A DNA stretch of 64,000 nt from Novosphingobium sp. (GTDB taxonomy: Bacteria > Pseudomonadota > Alphaproteobacteria > Sphingomonadales > Sphingomonadaceae), in assembly GCF_027531025.1 (NCBI RefSeq), contig NZ_JAPZQX010000003.1:186001-250000 (forward strand). Direction: 5' to 3'. This document shows, in pieces, positions 38,729 to 47,566 of the stretch. The number at the start of each line of letters is the position of its first letter. The stretch's first letter is position 1. The notes below the pieces were generated by a model that saw nothing but the letters and a program-made list of their open reading frames with translations, was not told the origin of the DNA and ran no database searches. The position numbers and the translations under genes are program-made.

Positions 38729-40061
38729 TGGGTTGCTCCTGCGGATAGCGATAATGAACCGAGCGCGGCGCCAGGGCCAGCGCTGTGACGAAGGTGATCG
38801 TGCCGACCCGGCCGACGAACATCAGCAAGACCAGCAGCAATTGCGATGGGGTTGAAAGCTGGGCGGTAATCCCGGCGGAAAGGCCGACCGTGGCAAAGGC
38901 GGAAATCGTCTCGAACAAGATGTAGCGGAAATCGATCGCCGGTTCGATCCAGTCGATGATCAGCGTGACCATGCCGATCAGGCCGATCGCGATCAGCACG
39001 ATCGACAGGGCCTGGCGCACCACTGCGGAGCCGACCCGGCGGCCGAACATGGTCGTTTCGGCATGGCCGCGCACCTCCGACCAGACGACGAAGCCCAGCA
39101 GGGCAAAGGTTGTCACCTTGAGGCCACCCGCCGTGCCCGCGCTGCCGCCGCCGATCAGCATGAAGACATAGTTGATCGACAGGGTGGGATCGGCAAAGGC
39201 GGCGATGTCCACTGCGTTGAACCCGGCCGTGCGCATCGAGACCGAATGGAACGCGGCGTTGAGCAGGGCCGTGCCGAATGGCATTGCGCCCAGTGTTTTC
39301 GGATTGGCCCATTCAGCCACCAGCACCAGCAATGTGCCCATGACCAGCAGCACGACCGTGGTCGCCAGCGTCAGGCGGCTGTGCAGCGACCAGGGCCGCC
39401 GCCGCCGATCAGGATTCCGCCGCGCCCAGACCTCGTGCAGCACAGGAAAGCCAATCCCGCCGATCACGATCGCGGCCATGATCGGCAGCAGGATCGCAGC
39501 ATCGGCCTGCCAGTCGATCAGGTTGGCCGAGAAGGTCGAGAAACCGGCGTTGTTGAAAGCCGAGATGGCGTGAAACAGGCCGTGCCAGGCCGCTTCCCCC
39601 GCCGCCATGCCATAGCCCAGCCACCAGCGCAGCCACAGCGCCAGCGCCACGATTGCCTCGATCGCTATGCTGACCACGAAGACGAGCTTGACCAGGCTGA
39701 TCGCTTCGGCCCGATTGAGATGGCCATGTTCGGTCAGCGCCACGGCCCGGTCAGACAGGCTGAGCCGACGTCCGGCCGCCAGCCCCAGCAGGGTAGCGGC
39801 AGTCATGATGCCGAGGCCGCCGATCTTGATCATCAACATGATCGCCACCTGCCCGAAGGGAGACCAGAAGGTGGGTGTGTCCACTGTGATCAGGCCAGTG
39901 ACGCAGATCGCCGAGGTGGCGGTGAACAGGGCGGTCAGGAAGCCGGCGCTCTCGCCGCTGCGGGTGGCAATCGGCAGCATCAGGGTGACGGTGCCGAGCG
40001 CGATTGCCAGCAGGAAGCCAGCCGGCACGATCCGGGTGGGGTGCATCAGGCCTTTGTTCAT
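38718..40061 (-). CDS. ktrB: KtrB/TrkH-family potassium transporter subunit
   Basis: The 447-aa inner-membrane protein has the four-fold M1-P-M2 repeat of TrkH/KtrB channels. Selectivity-filter segments are visible as TSAICVTGLITVDT, FNNAGFS, MRTAGFNAVD and ETISAFATVGLSAG, each with the central glycine. The start is placed at ATG 40061; ATG 40103 is in frame and possible, since neither has a strong ribosome site. It is followed by ktrA with overlap. It imports K+ driven by the membrane potential and often Na+. Confidence 0.92.
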   Translation of the reverse strand: MNKGLMHPTRIVPAGFLLAIALGTVTLMLPIATRSGESAGFLTALFTATSAICVTGLITVDTPTFWSPFGQVAIMLMIKIGGLGIMTAATLLGLAAGRRLSLSDRAVALTEHGHLNRAEAISLVKLVFVVSIAIEAIVALALWLRWWLGYGMAAGEAAWHGLFHAISAFNNAGFSTFSANLIDWQADAAILLPIMAAIVIGGIGFPVLHEVWARRNPDRRRRPWSLHSRLTLATTVVLLVMGTLLVLVAEWANPKTLGAMPFGTALLNAAFHSVSMRTAGFNAVDIAAFADPTLSINYVFMLIGGGSAGTAGGLKVTTFALLGFVVWSEVRGHAETTMFGRRVGSAVVRQALSIVLIAIGLIGMVTLIIDWIEPAIDFRYILFETISAFATVGLSAGITAQLSTPSQLLLVLLMFVGRVGTITFVTALALAPRSVHYRYPQEQPIVG

Positions 40062-40111
40062 CGCTCGACCAGACTGACCCCTGATATCAGATGATGTGAA
40101 CATAATGATAC

Positions 40112-40144
40112 GGCGCGGCGATTCCTAGGAGGGATCGCCGCGCC
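40112..40144 (-). terminator. Hairpin between tonB and ktrB
   Basis: An 11-bp perfect GC-rich stem (GGCGCGGCGAT/ATCGCCGCGCC) with an 11-nt loop lies 25 bp after the tonB stop. No U-tract is present. It probably marks the tonB transcript end and separates it from the ktrB unit. Confidence 0.5.
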
Positions 40145-40168
40145 ATCACCTGACGATTGCAGGTCAGG

Positions 40169-40840
40169 CTATTCCTTGGGCAGCTGCCAGCGCACCGCGC
40201 CGTTATAGCTGCCTGCGACCAGCGCGCCGCTGCCATCGCTGGCCGGTTCGAAGCGGCCGCGCTGGATCAGCTTGGCGCAAGCCGCCTGGTCGAGCGCCGG
40301 GTGGCCGCTGGAACCGGTGACCTCGCACCCCGTCACGCGGCCATTGGTGCCCACCGTCAGGCGAAACCTGACCACGCCCTCCAGTTCGCCGCGGATCGCG
40401 CTCTGCGGATAGTCGTTGGTGGTCACCCACAGGCCAGGGTTGCCCTTGGGTCGGGCCGGACGGGTGCTGGCCAGTGGACTGGGGGAGGGGCTGGGCGTGG
40501 GAAAGGCCACTTCGCCCAGCGCATCGCCGCCGCCGGGGGTCGGAATGGGCGCGAAGCTGGGCAGCGGCAGCGGTCCGGGGGTCTGGAACGGGGTTTCCGT
40601 CCGGGGCGGCGGCGGGGCCAGCGGATTGCTCTGCTCGGGCCGGGTCGGGGTTACCTCGGGGCTGGGTTCGGGTCTGGGCGGCAGGGGAACGAAGGTGGAA
40701 GTGACGCGATTGTCCTTCGGCGGGGCGAATTTCGCCGCCAGGCCCATGATCAGGGCATATCCTACCGCCAGTTCGACGGCCCCGACCAGGACCAGGGCGG
40801 GGTAGTTGCGGCGGGTGTTGCGGGTATCGACATAGGCCAT
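40169..40840 (-). CDS. Energy transducer TonB
   Basis: The 223-aa protein couples the proton-motive force to outer-membrane receptors. It has one N-terminal membrane anchor (LVLVGAVELAVGYALIMGLA, about 15-34), a long Pro-rich periplasmic spacer (PLPPRPEPSPEVTPTRPEQS and similar) and a C-terminal TonB domain. That domain has the YPQSAIRGELEGVVRFRLTV pattern, typical of the TonB fold. No exbB or exbD is adjacent, so these partners are elsewhere. Its mRNA leader contains a stable hairpin. The ATG at 40840 has GAGAGG upstream. Confidence 0.9.
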   Translation of the reverse strand: MAYVDTRNTRRNYPALVLVGAVELAVGYALIMGLAAKFAPPKDNRVTSTFVPLPPRPEPSPEVTPTRPEQSNPLAPPPPRTETPFQTPGPLPLPSFAPIPTPGGGDALGEVAFPTPSPSPSPLASTRPARPKGNPGLWVTTNDYPQSAIRGELEGVVRFRLTVGTNGRVTGCEVTGSSGHPALDQAACAKLIQRGRFEPASDGSGALVAGSYNGAVRWQLPKE

Positions 40841-40862
40841 GGGTCACCTCTCGCTGGTTGGG

Positions 40863-40891
40863 CGCCCTGGGCCTTCGAGTCGCCCAGGGCG
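40863..40891 (-). promoter_or_regulatory. Leader hairpin upstream of tonB
   Basis: A perfect 9-bp GC inverted repeat (GCCCTGGGC/GCCCAGGGC) with a 9-nt loop lies 25-50 nt before the tonB start, inside its probable 5' leader. The AT-rich stretch at 40895-40935 further upstream is the likely promoter zone. The hairpin may stabilise the mRNA or affect initiation; no U-tract suggests it is not an attenuator. Confidence 0.35.
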
Positions 40892-41018
40892 ACTGACTGC
40901 ATATGTAACAGAATAACATGACCAGTCGATGAATAAAGTTCAGGATTCCGTAGCGTCAATCAGTTGCCAATCGCAATCCTTCGCCGCCCTGCTAGGCTGC
41001 TCTGCAAAGGAGTGACCG

Positions 41019-41651
41019 ATGCCGATTCTCTATGATTACCCCCGCGCTCCCAGCCCGCGCCGGGCCCGGATCCTGCTCGCCGAAAAGGGCATCGCGCATG
41101 AAACGCGGATCGTTGATCTGGCCGCGAACGAGCACTTGAGCGACACTTACCGTGCACTCAACCCAGGCTTGACTGTACCTGCGCTGGCACTTGAGGATGG
41201 CACGGTGCTGACCGACAATGCCGGCATCGCCGCCTGGGCCGAAGCCTACAAGCCGGAGCCACCGCTGTTCGGCACCAGCCCCACCGACAAGGCCGAGATC
41301 GCCAGCTGGAACAGCAAGGCCGAAGGCGAATGCCTGATGGCGATTGCCGAGGCGATGCGGAACACCGCCCCCGCGATGAAGGACCGCGCTCTGCCCGGGC
41401 CGGTCAACTATGCCCAGATCCCCGAGCTGGCCGAACGCGGCAAGGCGCGGCTGATGCATTTTCTCGACAAGCTCGATGCCCACCTGGCGGATCGCGATTA
41501 CCTCGCCGCCAGCGGCTTCTCGATCGCTGACATCACTTGCGGCGTCGCGGTCGATTTCTCGCGGGTGCTGCGGATCGATCCGGGCGAGGGGCGGCCGAAC
41601 GTGGCGGCCTGGCGCGCGCGGCTGGCGGCGCGACCGAGCTGGTCGCTGTAG
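41019..41651 (+). CDS. Glutathione S-transferase family protein
   Basis: The 210-aa cytosolic protein has an N-terminal thioredoxin-like domain (MPILYDYPRAPSPRRARILL; the PSPRR corner carries the catalytic Ser/Tyr zone, and VPALALEDGTVLTDNAGIA is the glutathione-binding cis-Pro/ENxA-like region). An all-helical C-terminal domain follows, with GFSIADITCGVAVDF, the usual N-capping box. ATG 41019 follows AAAGGAG. It likely conjugates or reduces electrophiles with glutathione; the class and substrate are unclear. It lies alone, divergent from tonB. Confidence 0.9.
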   Translation: MPILYDYPRAPSPRRARILLAEKGIAHETRIVDLAANEHLSDTYRALNPGLTVPALALEDGTVLTDNAGIAAWAEAYKPEPPLFGTSPTDKAEIASWNSKAEGECLMAIAEAMRNTAPAMKDRALPGPVNYAQIPELAERGKARLMHFLDKLDAHLADRDYLAASGFSIADITCGVAVDFSRVLRIDPGEGRPNVAAWRARLAARPSWSL

Positions 41652-41669
41652 GGGGCTGATCTGGGGGAG

Positions 41670-41745
41670 TGGTGCCCGGAGGCGGATTCGAACCACCGAC
41701 ACGCGGATTTTCAATCCGCTGCTCTACCAACTGAGCTATCCGGGC
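41670..41745 (-). tRNA. tRNA-Phe (anticodon GAA), CCA encoded
   Basis: The minus strand folds as a 76-nt tRNA: acceptor GCCCGGA with TCCGGGC, D arm GCTCAGTTGGTAGAGC, anticodon arm GCGGA-TTGAAAA-TCCGC with GAA anticodon, T loop GGTTCGAATCC and encoded 3' ACCA. It follows yacG by about 85 bp on the same strand and lies 18 bp after the convergent transferase gene. Confidence 0.96.
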
Positions 41746-41829
41746 AACTCGTCCAATGAAGGCCGCAAGGGCCGTCAGGCGGTTGGAAGCGCGCCTATGG
41801 CGAAGCGAAAGCAGCTTGGCAAGAGGCTA

Positions 41830-42000
41830 TCACGCCTTTCCTTCTTCTTCATCGAAGGCGGGCGGACCGGGCAGGGCATAGCCATCGTCCAGCCAGCGCA
41901 TCAGGTCGCGGTCCTTGCACCCTTTCGAGCAGAACGGCGCATGTTCGGCGCTGCGCGGCTTGCCGCAGAGCGGGCATTTGCGGGTGGCGGGACTGGTCAT
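41830..42000 (-). CDS. yacG: DNA gyrase inhibitor YacG (zinc-binding protein)
   Basis: This 56-aa protein is a four-cysteine zinc knuckle: C9-x2-C12 (RKCPLCGK) and C24-x3-C28 ([12 protein letters not shown]), followed by [14 protein letters not shown]. This is the YacG/DUF329 family, whose E. coli member binds GyrB and blocks DNA binding. It is shorter than most open frames in this GC-rich DNA and easily missed. The start overlaps the end of the RNase E/G-like gene by 4 bp, indicating cotranscription. Confidence 0.92.
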   Translation of the reverse strand: MTSPATRKCPLCGKPRSAEHAPFCSKGCKDRDLMRWLDDGYALPGPPAFDEEEGKA

Positions 42001-42947
42001 GCGGCCAGCGCCTGCGCGAAACAGGCGTCGAGTGCAAGGGCCGGGTCCTCGTGCCAGCGGATCGCCCGACCAGCGCGCCGGGCCAGCTCCGCTTCCCATT
42101 CGGGCAACACCGCGGCGCGCACCGCGGGATGGGCAGTCAACAGCAGGACGGGGCCGGGTTCCGCCACCAGTTCCCCGCGCCGCAGCAAGAGCCGCGCCGC
42201 CGCCCCCGCGCGGTCGAGCGCGAGGCGGTGCAGCAGCGAGGGCCGTTCCAGCCGGGCGACCAGCTGGACCAGCCCGAACCCGTTCATCGCGGTGCGTTCG
42301 TGCGGCCAGTCTTGCAGGGCATCGGCCAGCGCGGCGTCGACCGCCTGGCGATCGGCCTTGGCCTCGAGCGAGGGAAAATCGACCGCGATCGACCCAGCCA
42401 GGTCCATCCGGCGCAGCGCAGCCGCCAGCGCGGGCACTGCGGCCAGCGCCAGCGCGCGGGGCGGCAGATCGCCATCGACATCGATCACGGTCATCGCCGG
42501 GGTGGGAGTAATCGTCAGCGCGCCGCCGGAAAATTCTACTGCGCCGCTCCATGCCTCGGCCCAGATCGCTTCCCACAGGCCGGTGGGCAAGCGGTGGACG
42601 GTGCGGCCTGGCGGGGGCGGTGGCGGACAGCATGGGGCGGTCGTGGGGCGGGCCTGGGCGCGCTTCAGGCGGCCCGCCTCGGCCAAGGCAGCTCGGGTCA
42701 CAACGAGGCGCAGCATGGCGCCTTCGCTCGCGTCCCGGGGTAATTGATTGACCAGGGCTTCCTCGCCGCTGGCAAAGCGGGCCGTGCCCCGGCGCGATCC
42801 GGCGCTGCGGGCGATAAGGCGGGCATCCTCGATCTGCCCGGCGGCCAGCGCGCCCGGCCAGTCAAGCCGCGCGGCAATCGCTTCCTTGCCGCCCATCAGC
42901 AGGGCGCGGGTTTCCCCGATCCCGGCCTCGACCAGCCACTCAGCCAA
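41997..42947 (-). CDS. Minimal ribonuclease E/G family protein
   Basis: The 316-aa protein is a shortened RNase E/G homologue. The N-terminal part contains a rudimentary S1-like region. A short Pro-rich hinge (CCPPPPPPG) follows near residues 105-113. The nuclease core keeps [10 protein letters not shown] and [10 protein letters not shown], which align with the two catalytic aspartates of RNase E (D303 and D346 in E. coli), and [16 protein letters not shown]. The CxxC zinc-link and the long C-terminal scaffold are missing. The TTG start at 42947 overlaps maf by 8 bp. It is probably an alphaproteobacterial-specific rRNA or mRNA processing nuclease; activity is inferred. Confidence 0.85.
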   Translation of the reverse strand: MAEWLVEAGIGETRALLMGGKEAIAARLDWPGALAAGQIEDARLIARSAGSRRGTARFASGEEALVNQLPRDASEGAMLRLVVTRAALAEAGRLKRAQARPTTAPCCPPPPPPGRTVHRLPTGLWEAIWAEAWSGAVEFSGGALTITPTPAMTVIDVDGDLPPRALALAAVPALAAALRRMDLAGSIAVDFPSLEAKADRQAVDAALADALQDWPHERTAMNGFGLVQLVARLERPSLLHRLALDRAGAAARLLLRRGELVAEPGPVLLLTAHPAVRAAVLPEWEAELARRAGRAIRWHEDPALALDACFAQALAA

Positions 42948-43518
42948 GCGGATAGCCCGCCGCGCGCAGCAGGGCGCGGGTTTCGAACAGCGGCAGGCCG
43001 ATCACGCCCGAATGGCTGCCCGCCACTTGCCGGATCAGCGCTTCGGCCCGGCCCTGGATGGCATAGCCGCCCGCCTTGCCCAGCCCTTCGCCGCTGGCGA
43101 CATAGGCTTCGCGCTCATCGTCCGAGAGGCGTTTGAAGATCACCACGGTTTCCACCACCCGGGTCCGGGCCTTGCCGGCCGCGTCAATCACGCAGACGGC
43201 GGAAATGCAGCGATGCCGCCGCCCGGAAATGAGGTTCAGCAGATCGCGCTGGATTTCCACCGTATCGGCCGGAGGCAGGATGCGGCGGCCAACCGCCACG
43301 GTGGTATCGCCGGCCAGCACGATCTCGCCCGGTGCGCGGGTCACGGCGGCGGCCTTGGTCTGGGCCAGGCGCAGCGCGTAGGCGCGCGGCAGTTCGTCCT
43401 TCAGCGGGCTTTCATCGATATCGGGGCTGGCGATCCGGGCAGGTTCAATGCCGATCCGGGCGAGCAGATCGCGCCGGCGCGGAGAAGAGCTGGCAAGGAC
43501 GAGCGCTGGGCTGGCCAA
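42940..43518 (-). CDS. maf: Maf family nucleoside triphosphate pyrophosphatase
   Basis: The 192-aa protein hydrolyses non-canonical or modified nucleoside triphosphates (dTTP/UTP or m7GTP types). The opening [15 protein letters not shown] is the Maf signature, followed by [13 protein letters not shown] and [15 protein letters not shown] with the catalytic Asp. The start appears to be a TTG at 43518, 8 bp after infA, since no ATG precedes the conserved ALVLASSS; this deserves care. It overlaps the downstream RNase gene by 8 bp. Confidence 0.93.
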   Translation of the reverse strand: MASPALVLASSSPRRRDLLARIGIEPARIASPDIDESPLKDELPRAYALRLAQTKAAAVTRAPGEIVLAGDTTVAVGRRILPPADTVEIQRDLLNLISGRRHRCISAVCVIDAAGKARTRVVETVVIFKRLSDDEREAYVASGEGLGKAGGYAIQGRAEALIRQVAGSHSGVIGLPLFETRALLRAAGYPLG

Positions 43519-43526
43519 ACCGGCGG

Positions 43527-43775
43527 TTAGCCGAACTGGCCGGGGCCGCCACGGCCGGGCATGAAGCGATAGGTGATCCGGCCCTTGGTCAGGTCATAGG
43601 GGGTCAGCTCGACCAGCACCTCGTCCCCCACCAGCACGCGGATGCGGTTCTTGCGCATCTTGCCGGCGGTGTGGCCCAGAATCTCGTGATCGTTTTCCAG
43701 GCGGACGCGGAACATCGCGTTGGGCAGTAGTTCCACCACCGTTCCGCGCATTTCGAGCAGTTCTTCCTTCGCCAT
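43527..43775 (-). CDS. infA: Translation initiation factor IF-1 with C-terminal Gly-rich extension
   Basis: The 82-aa protein is the small OB-fold factor that occupies the ribosomal A site during initiation. The core [36 protein letters not shown] and [12 protein letters not shown] is fully typical. Standard IF-1 ends at about residue 72, whereas this one continues with [10 protein letters not shown]. The extension is rich in Gly, short and probably flexible. It is the first gene of the infA-maf-rnase-yacG run and is divergent from the receptor-like gene. Confidence 0.95.
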   Translation of the reverse strand: MAKEELLEMRGTVVELLPNAMFRVRLENDHEILGHTAGKMRKNRIRVLVGDEVLVELTPYDLTKGRITYRFMPGRGGPGQFG

Positions 43776-44005
43776 CCTGGCCTGTATTCCATTCTTGTTC
43801 GGCTTCGTCGGGGCGGCCCATAGCGATGGATGGGGCAAAAGGGAAGCCTTTGGCGCATATCGGACGTTCGCCGGAGCAGGGGCGCGCTTTGTCGAACATA
43901 GACATAATGTTACCAAAGCAGGGGTTGCCTTTGGGCAAGGGCATGGCCATTTGCGGCGCCGGGCAGGGGAGCCTGACAGCTTTCGACCGCTTTGCCGGAG
44001 TGAAC
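43776..44005. other. 230-bp divergent intergenic region (infA / receptor-like gene)
   Basis: This is the longest gene-free stretch. The reading frame of the receptor gene remains open through most of it, but it lacks protein-like features before the signal peptide, so I treat it as promoter and leader sequence for infA (minus) and the receptor gene (plus). An AT-rich island near 43895-43915 is the only obvious promoter-like zone. No repeat or clear operator is seen. Confidence 0.4.
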
Positions 44006-46555
44006 ATGCGCAAGATTCCAAGCCGTTCCATCTCCCTGGCCCTGCCTTTGGCATTGCTGGCCAGCCCGGCTTTCGCCGGCGATGAAGTAGCTGCGAATAC
44101 CGCCAGCGCCGCCGCGCCGCCGGCCGAGGGGCAGGTTGACACCGGGCCGGAAGTGGCCGAGCCGGCTGGTTCGGAAATCCTGGTGGTGGCCGAACGCATC
44201 CGCGGCCAGGTGGAAGCGCCGCAGCCGCCGATCGCGGTGCTCGATGAAAAGGATATCCAGGCGCTGGGGGCAACTACCCTGGCCGACGTGCTGACCCAGC
44301 TGGCGCCGCAGACCGGATCGGGCCGGGGGCGCGGCGCGGGTGGCCCGCCGGTGGTGCTGATCAACGGCCAGCGGATCGGCAACTTCCGCGAAATGCGCAA
44401 CTTCCCGCAGGAAGCGATCCGCCGGATCGAGATCCTGCCTGAGGAAGTGGCGCTGCGCTTCGGCTTTCCGCCGAACAGCCGCGTGGTCAACATGATCCTG
44501 AAAGACAATTTCTCGTCGCGGACGATCGAGGCGGAAACCGCTTTCCCGACGCGCGGCGGGTTTCAGACCTATGAGGTCGAGGGAACCATGCTGCGGATCA
44601 AGGGGCCGCAGCGTTTCAGCATTACCGCCAAGATCGATGATACCTCGCCGCTGACCGAGGCTGAGCGCGGGGTGATCCAGACGCCGGGCACGATCCCGAC
44701 CGTGGCGACCGATCCCAACCCCGCCGCATTTCGCACGCTGGTGGCGGATTCGCGCGACCTGTCGCTGAATCTGTCCTGGTCGCAGGGGCTGGGCAAGGAC
44801 GGGCTGGGCGGTTCGATCGGGGCCAATGCCAGCCTGCTGCGCGTCGACAGCCGCCGTTATTCCGGCCTCGATTTGGTGACCCTGGTCGCGCCCGACAGCT
44901 CGCGCGCGATCCGCAGCCTGGCCGATCCGCTGGAACGGCGCAGCCGCACAACGACGGGCGAAGGCGGCGCATCGCTCAATACCCGGTTCGGTGACTGGCA
45001 GCTGAGCGCCACGCTGGACGGCACCCACACCGAAGTGCGCACTGTGATCGACCGTCGCGCCAATACCGCCGCGCTGGTCAGCGCGGCTGCTGCCGGTACC
45101 CTGCCGATCACCGGGCCGCTGCCGGCCGTAGCGGCGGCTGGCCAGGACGTGGCCACTTCCAATTCGGATCGGCTTGAAAGCCTGGTCACGCTAATCGGCC
45201 GCCCGGTGCGCCTGCCCGGCGGCGAGGTGACCACCACCGTGCGGACCGGCTTCACCTATCTCTCGTTCGACACCGCGGATACGCGCAGCCTGGTCGGCAA
45301 GGTCAACCTGCGGCGCGACCGGTTCACCATCGGGGGCAACGTCGGCGTCCCGATCACCAGCCGCCGCGAGAACTTTGGCGCGGGGCTGGGCGACCTGGCG
45401 CTCAATTTCAGCCTCGGTTACGATCACCTCTCGGATTTCGGCTCGGTCAACGACTGGAGCGCGGGGCTGACCTGGTCGCCCTTGAGCCTCGAAAAGTTGA
45501 GCCTGTCGGCCAGCTACCTGGTCAATGAATCGGCGCCTGGCGTATCCGATCTGGGCAATCCGCAGACCGTGACCTTCAACGTGCCGGTCTTCGATTTCAC
45601 CCGCGGCGAGACGGTGCTGGCCACGGTGATCAGCGGCGGCAATCCGGCGCTGCGCAAGGAACAGCAGCGCGACCTGAAGTTCGGGGCGACCTGGCAATTG
45701 CCGTTCCTCCAGAACTCCAGCCTGCTGGTCGAATACTTCCGCAACCGGTCGGACGATGTCACCGCTGGCTTCCCGCTGCTGACCCCGGCGATCGAAGCCG
45801 CGTTCCCGGGCCGGGTAACGCGCGATGGCACCGGGCGGCTGGTCTCGATCGACGATCGTTCGGTTACCTTTGCCGAACAGCGCAGCTCGCGCCTGCGCTG
45901 GGGGGTCAACCTGTCCGGCCAGCTTGGCAAGGCGCCGGCTGGCGGCGGGATGATGGGCATGATGGGCGGTCCGCCGCGCTCGCCGGGTGCGGGCGGCGGT
46001 CGTCCGCCGGGTGCCGGCGGTGGCCGCGGCGGCGGCGGTGGCAGCATGATGGGTATGATGGGCGGCGGCGGCGTCGGCCGCTGGAGCCTGGGCCTGTTCC
46101 ACACTGCCCAGTTCGACAACACCGTGCTGATCGCGCCGGGTGGCCCGGTGCTGGACCTGCTGGGCGGGGATTCTCTTTCGTCCGCCGGTTCGCCGCGTCA
46201 TTCGATCCAGTTCAACGGCGGCCTGTTCAAGAGCGGGTTCGGCACTTTCTTCAACGGCACCTGGACCGGTCCTTCGCGGATTTTCGGCAATGGTCTGCCG
46301 GGGGCGAGCGACCTGCGCTTTGGCAGCGTCACGCGGATGAACATCAGCTTCTTCGCGGCGCTGGGCCAGCAGCAGGGGCTGGTCAAGAAGGCGCCCTTCT
46401 TCAAGGGATCGCAGGTCTCGCTCCGGTTCGAGAACCTGTTCGATTCGCGCCAGAAGGTGACCGACCGGACCGGCGCGGTGCCGATCAGCTATCAGGCCGA
46501 CCTGCTCGATCCGCGCGGGCGCCTGGTCGAACTGGAATTCCGCAAGATGTTCTGA
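44006..46555 (+). CDS. TonB-dependent receptor-like outer-membrane protein with Met/Gly-rich insert
   Basis: The 849-aa protein has a Sec signal peptide (1-24, ending LLASPAFA) and a plug domain (about residues 70-160: [50 protein letters not shown]). A long beta-strand-rich region and an aromatic C-terminus ([10 protein letters not shown]) typical of barrel insertion follow. No clear TonB box is evident. Around residues 645-690 lies a low-complexity insert with two copies of MMGMMGG separated by Pro/Gly/Arg repeats, probably a loop. ATG 44006 is set by the signal peptide. Substrate unknown; metal or peptide uptake are only possibilities. It may be a non-transporting plug-barrel relative. Confidence 0.82.
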   Translation: MRKIPSRSISLALPLALLASPAFAGDEVAANTASAAAPPAEGQVDTGPEVAEPAGSEILVVAERIRGQVEAPQPPIAVLDEKDIQALGATTLADVLTQLAPQTGSGRGRGAGGPPVVLINGQRIGNFREMRNFPQEAIRRIEILPEEVALRFGFPPNSRVVNMILKDNFSSRTIEAETAFPTRGGFQTYEVEGTMLRIKGPQRFSITAKIDDTSPLTEAERGVIQTPGTIPTVATDPNPAAFRTLVADSRDLSLNLSWSQGLGKDGLGGSIGANASLLRVDSRRYSGLDLVTLVAPDSSRAIRSLADPLERRSRTTTGEGGASLNTRFGDWQLSATLDGTHTEVRTVIDRRANTAALVSAAAAGTLPITGPLPAVAAAGQDVATSNSDRLESLVTLIGRPVRLPGGEVTTTVRTGFTYLSFDTADTRSLVGKVNLRRDRFTIGGNVGVPITSRRENFGAGLGDLALNFSLGYDHLSDFGSVNDWSAGLTWSPLSLEKLSLSASYLVNESAPGVSDLGNPQTVTFNVPVFDFTRGETVLATVISGGNPALRKEQQRDLKFGATWQLPFLQNSSLLVEYFRNRSDDVTAGFPLLTPAIEAAFPGRVTRDGTGRLVSIDDRSVTFAEQRSSRLRWGVNLSGQLGKAPAGGGMMGMMGGPPRSPGAGGGRPPGAGGGRGGGGGSMMGMMGGGGVGRWSLGLFHTAQFDNTVLIAPGGPVLDLLGGDSLSSAGSPRHSIQFNGGLFKSGFGTFFNGTWTGPSRIFGNGLPGASDLRFGSVTRMNISFFAALGQQQGLVKKAPFFKGSQVSLRFENLFDSRQKVTDRTGAVPISYQADLLDPRGRLVELEFRKMF
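45941..46080 (+). repeat. GC-rich internal repeat encoding two MMGMMGG motifs in the receptor gene
   Basis: About 140 bp of near-repetitive DNA encodes [10 protein letters not shown], then PPG-AGGGR units, then a Gly run, then MMGMMGGGG again. The two Met motifs start near 45947 and 46046. The in-frame repeat likely expands and contracts by slippage and would vary between strains. Confidence 0.75.
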
Positions 46556-46600
46556 GCGAACCGGCCCGGCTCGCTGGTGCGTGCCGGGCCGTCCGTTTGG

Positions 46601-47044
46601 TCAACCGCCGTGGAACACTGCCAGGAGCAGGTGCACGGTCAGCGCCATCAGCGCGAAGCTCGACAGTGCGAACAGCAGGAAGCGCACCGCCACCTTGTTG
46701 ACCGTCGACTGCCAGATCGAATGGACGATCCGCAGGCCGACATAGGCCCAGGCGAGCTGCGCATTGAGGCCGTCGCCCTGGCCGATCAGCGCCAGGGCAA
46801 GGGCGACGGCATAGAACACCGTCGGCGCCTCGTGCAGGTGGTTGTAATTGTGTGCCTTCCACTGGATCCGGGGATCCAGCAGGGCTTCGAGCTTGGCCCC
46901 GGTCCAGCCCTGGTCAGCCCCCGGCTCGTTGCTTTTCGGCAGCTTGCCGATCGCCGGGATGCGGGTGGCATACATCCACAGCCACATTACCAGCGTCCAT
47001 CCTGCCAGCACGGCGACAGGCTTCAGGATTTCCATTCCGATCAT
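46601..47044 (-). CDS. MAPEG-family membrane protein (copy A)
   Basis: The 147-aa protein has about four transmembrane helices and the MAPEG family pattern: an ELxR-like loop followed by KAHNYNHLHEAPTVFYAVAL and AWAYVGLRIVHSIWQST. MAPEG proteins are glutathione-dependent membrane enzymes in eukaryotes; bacterial members are mostly uncharacterised. ATG 47044 is preferred, with a second Met four residues on. It lies 17 bp downstream of a paralogue in the same direction and converges on the receptor gene. Confidence 0.82.
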   Translation of the reverse strand: MIGMEILKPVAVLAGWTLVMWLWMYATRIPAIGKLPKSNEPGADQGWTGAKLEALLDPRIQWKAHNYNHLHEAPTVFYAVALALALIGQGDGLNAQLAWAYVGLRIVHSIWQSTVNKVAVRFLLFALSSFALMALTVHLLLAVFHGG

Positions 47045-47060
47045 TTCTTCTTCTCCCCCG

Positions 47061-47495
47061 TCAGGCTGCCAGCAGCGTCAGTTTGGCAGCGTGCAGTGCC
47101 AGCATGATGAGGCACGCCGTCGAAAGCAGGAACAGGGTAAAGCGTACCGGGATGGTGTTTACCGTGGCCTGCCAGACCGAATGGACGATCCGGATCATGA
47201 CATAGGCCCACGCGAACAGCACGTCGTGTTCCACCGGCCCCATGATCGCGAGGATCGCCACTGTCGCATAGAACAGCGTCGGCTGTTCCATCAGGTGAGC
47301 ATAGTTGTGGGCCTTCCAGTTGACCTCGTCGGGCAGCACGCCCTCCAGATCCTGGCCGCGCCCGCCGGGCTTGGCTTTGCCGAGCCCGCCGCCGGCCTGC
47401 TTCATCGCGCCGAGCCGGGTGCCCGCCGTCCAGAACAGCATCACCAGCGACCACAGCACCAGCACGGCCGCCGGTGCAAGGACTTGTGCCTGCAT
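47061..47495 (-). CDS. MAPEG-family membrane protein (copy B)
   Basis: This 144-aa paralogue of the next gene has the same four-helix layout and the shared motifs NWKAHNYAHLMEQPTLFYA and AWAYVMIRIVHSVWQATVN. The two copies are clearly related yet diverged throughout, indicating an old tandem duplication that may give a hetero-oligomer, since MAPEG proteins act as trimers. It begins at ATG 47495. Upstream is a threonine dehydratase gene in the same direction, 71 bp away. Confidence 0.82.
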   Translation of the reverse strand: MQAQVLAPAAVLVLWSLVMLFWTAGTRLGAMKQAGGGLGKAKPGGRGQDLEGVLPDEVNWKAHNYAHLMEQPTLFYATVAILAIMGPVEHDVLFAWAYVMIRIVHSVWQATVNTIPVRFTLFLLSTACLIMLALHAAKLTLLAA

Positions 47496-47566
47496 AAACT
47501 CCCCCTTTGTCTCGTGTGACCCGAGGGGTGCAGGGTGTTACGGCGGCAACCGATTGTCAAACGCAA

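Noticed and set aside
40112-40144. Inverted repeat considered as a protein-binding operator
   Set aside because: Its GC-rich 11-bp arms and place between co-directional genes fit an RNA hairpin better than an operator.
44006-46555. Reading the receptor-like gene as a siderophore receptor
   Set aside because: Plug and barrel features are present, but there is no TonB box or substrate motif I can recognise, so no substrate is assigned.
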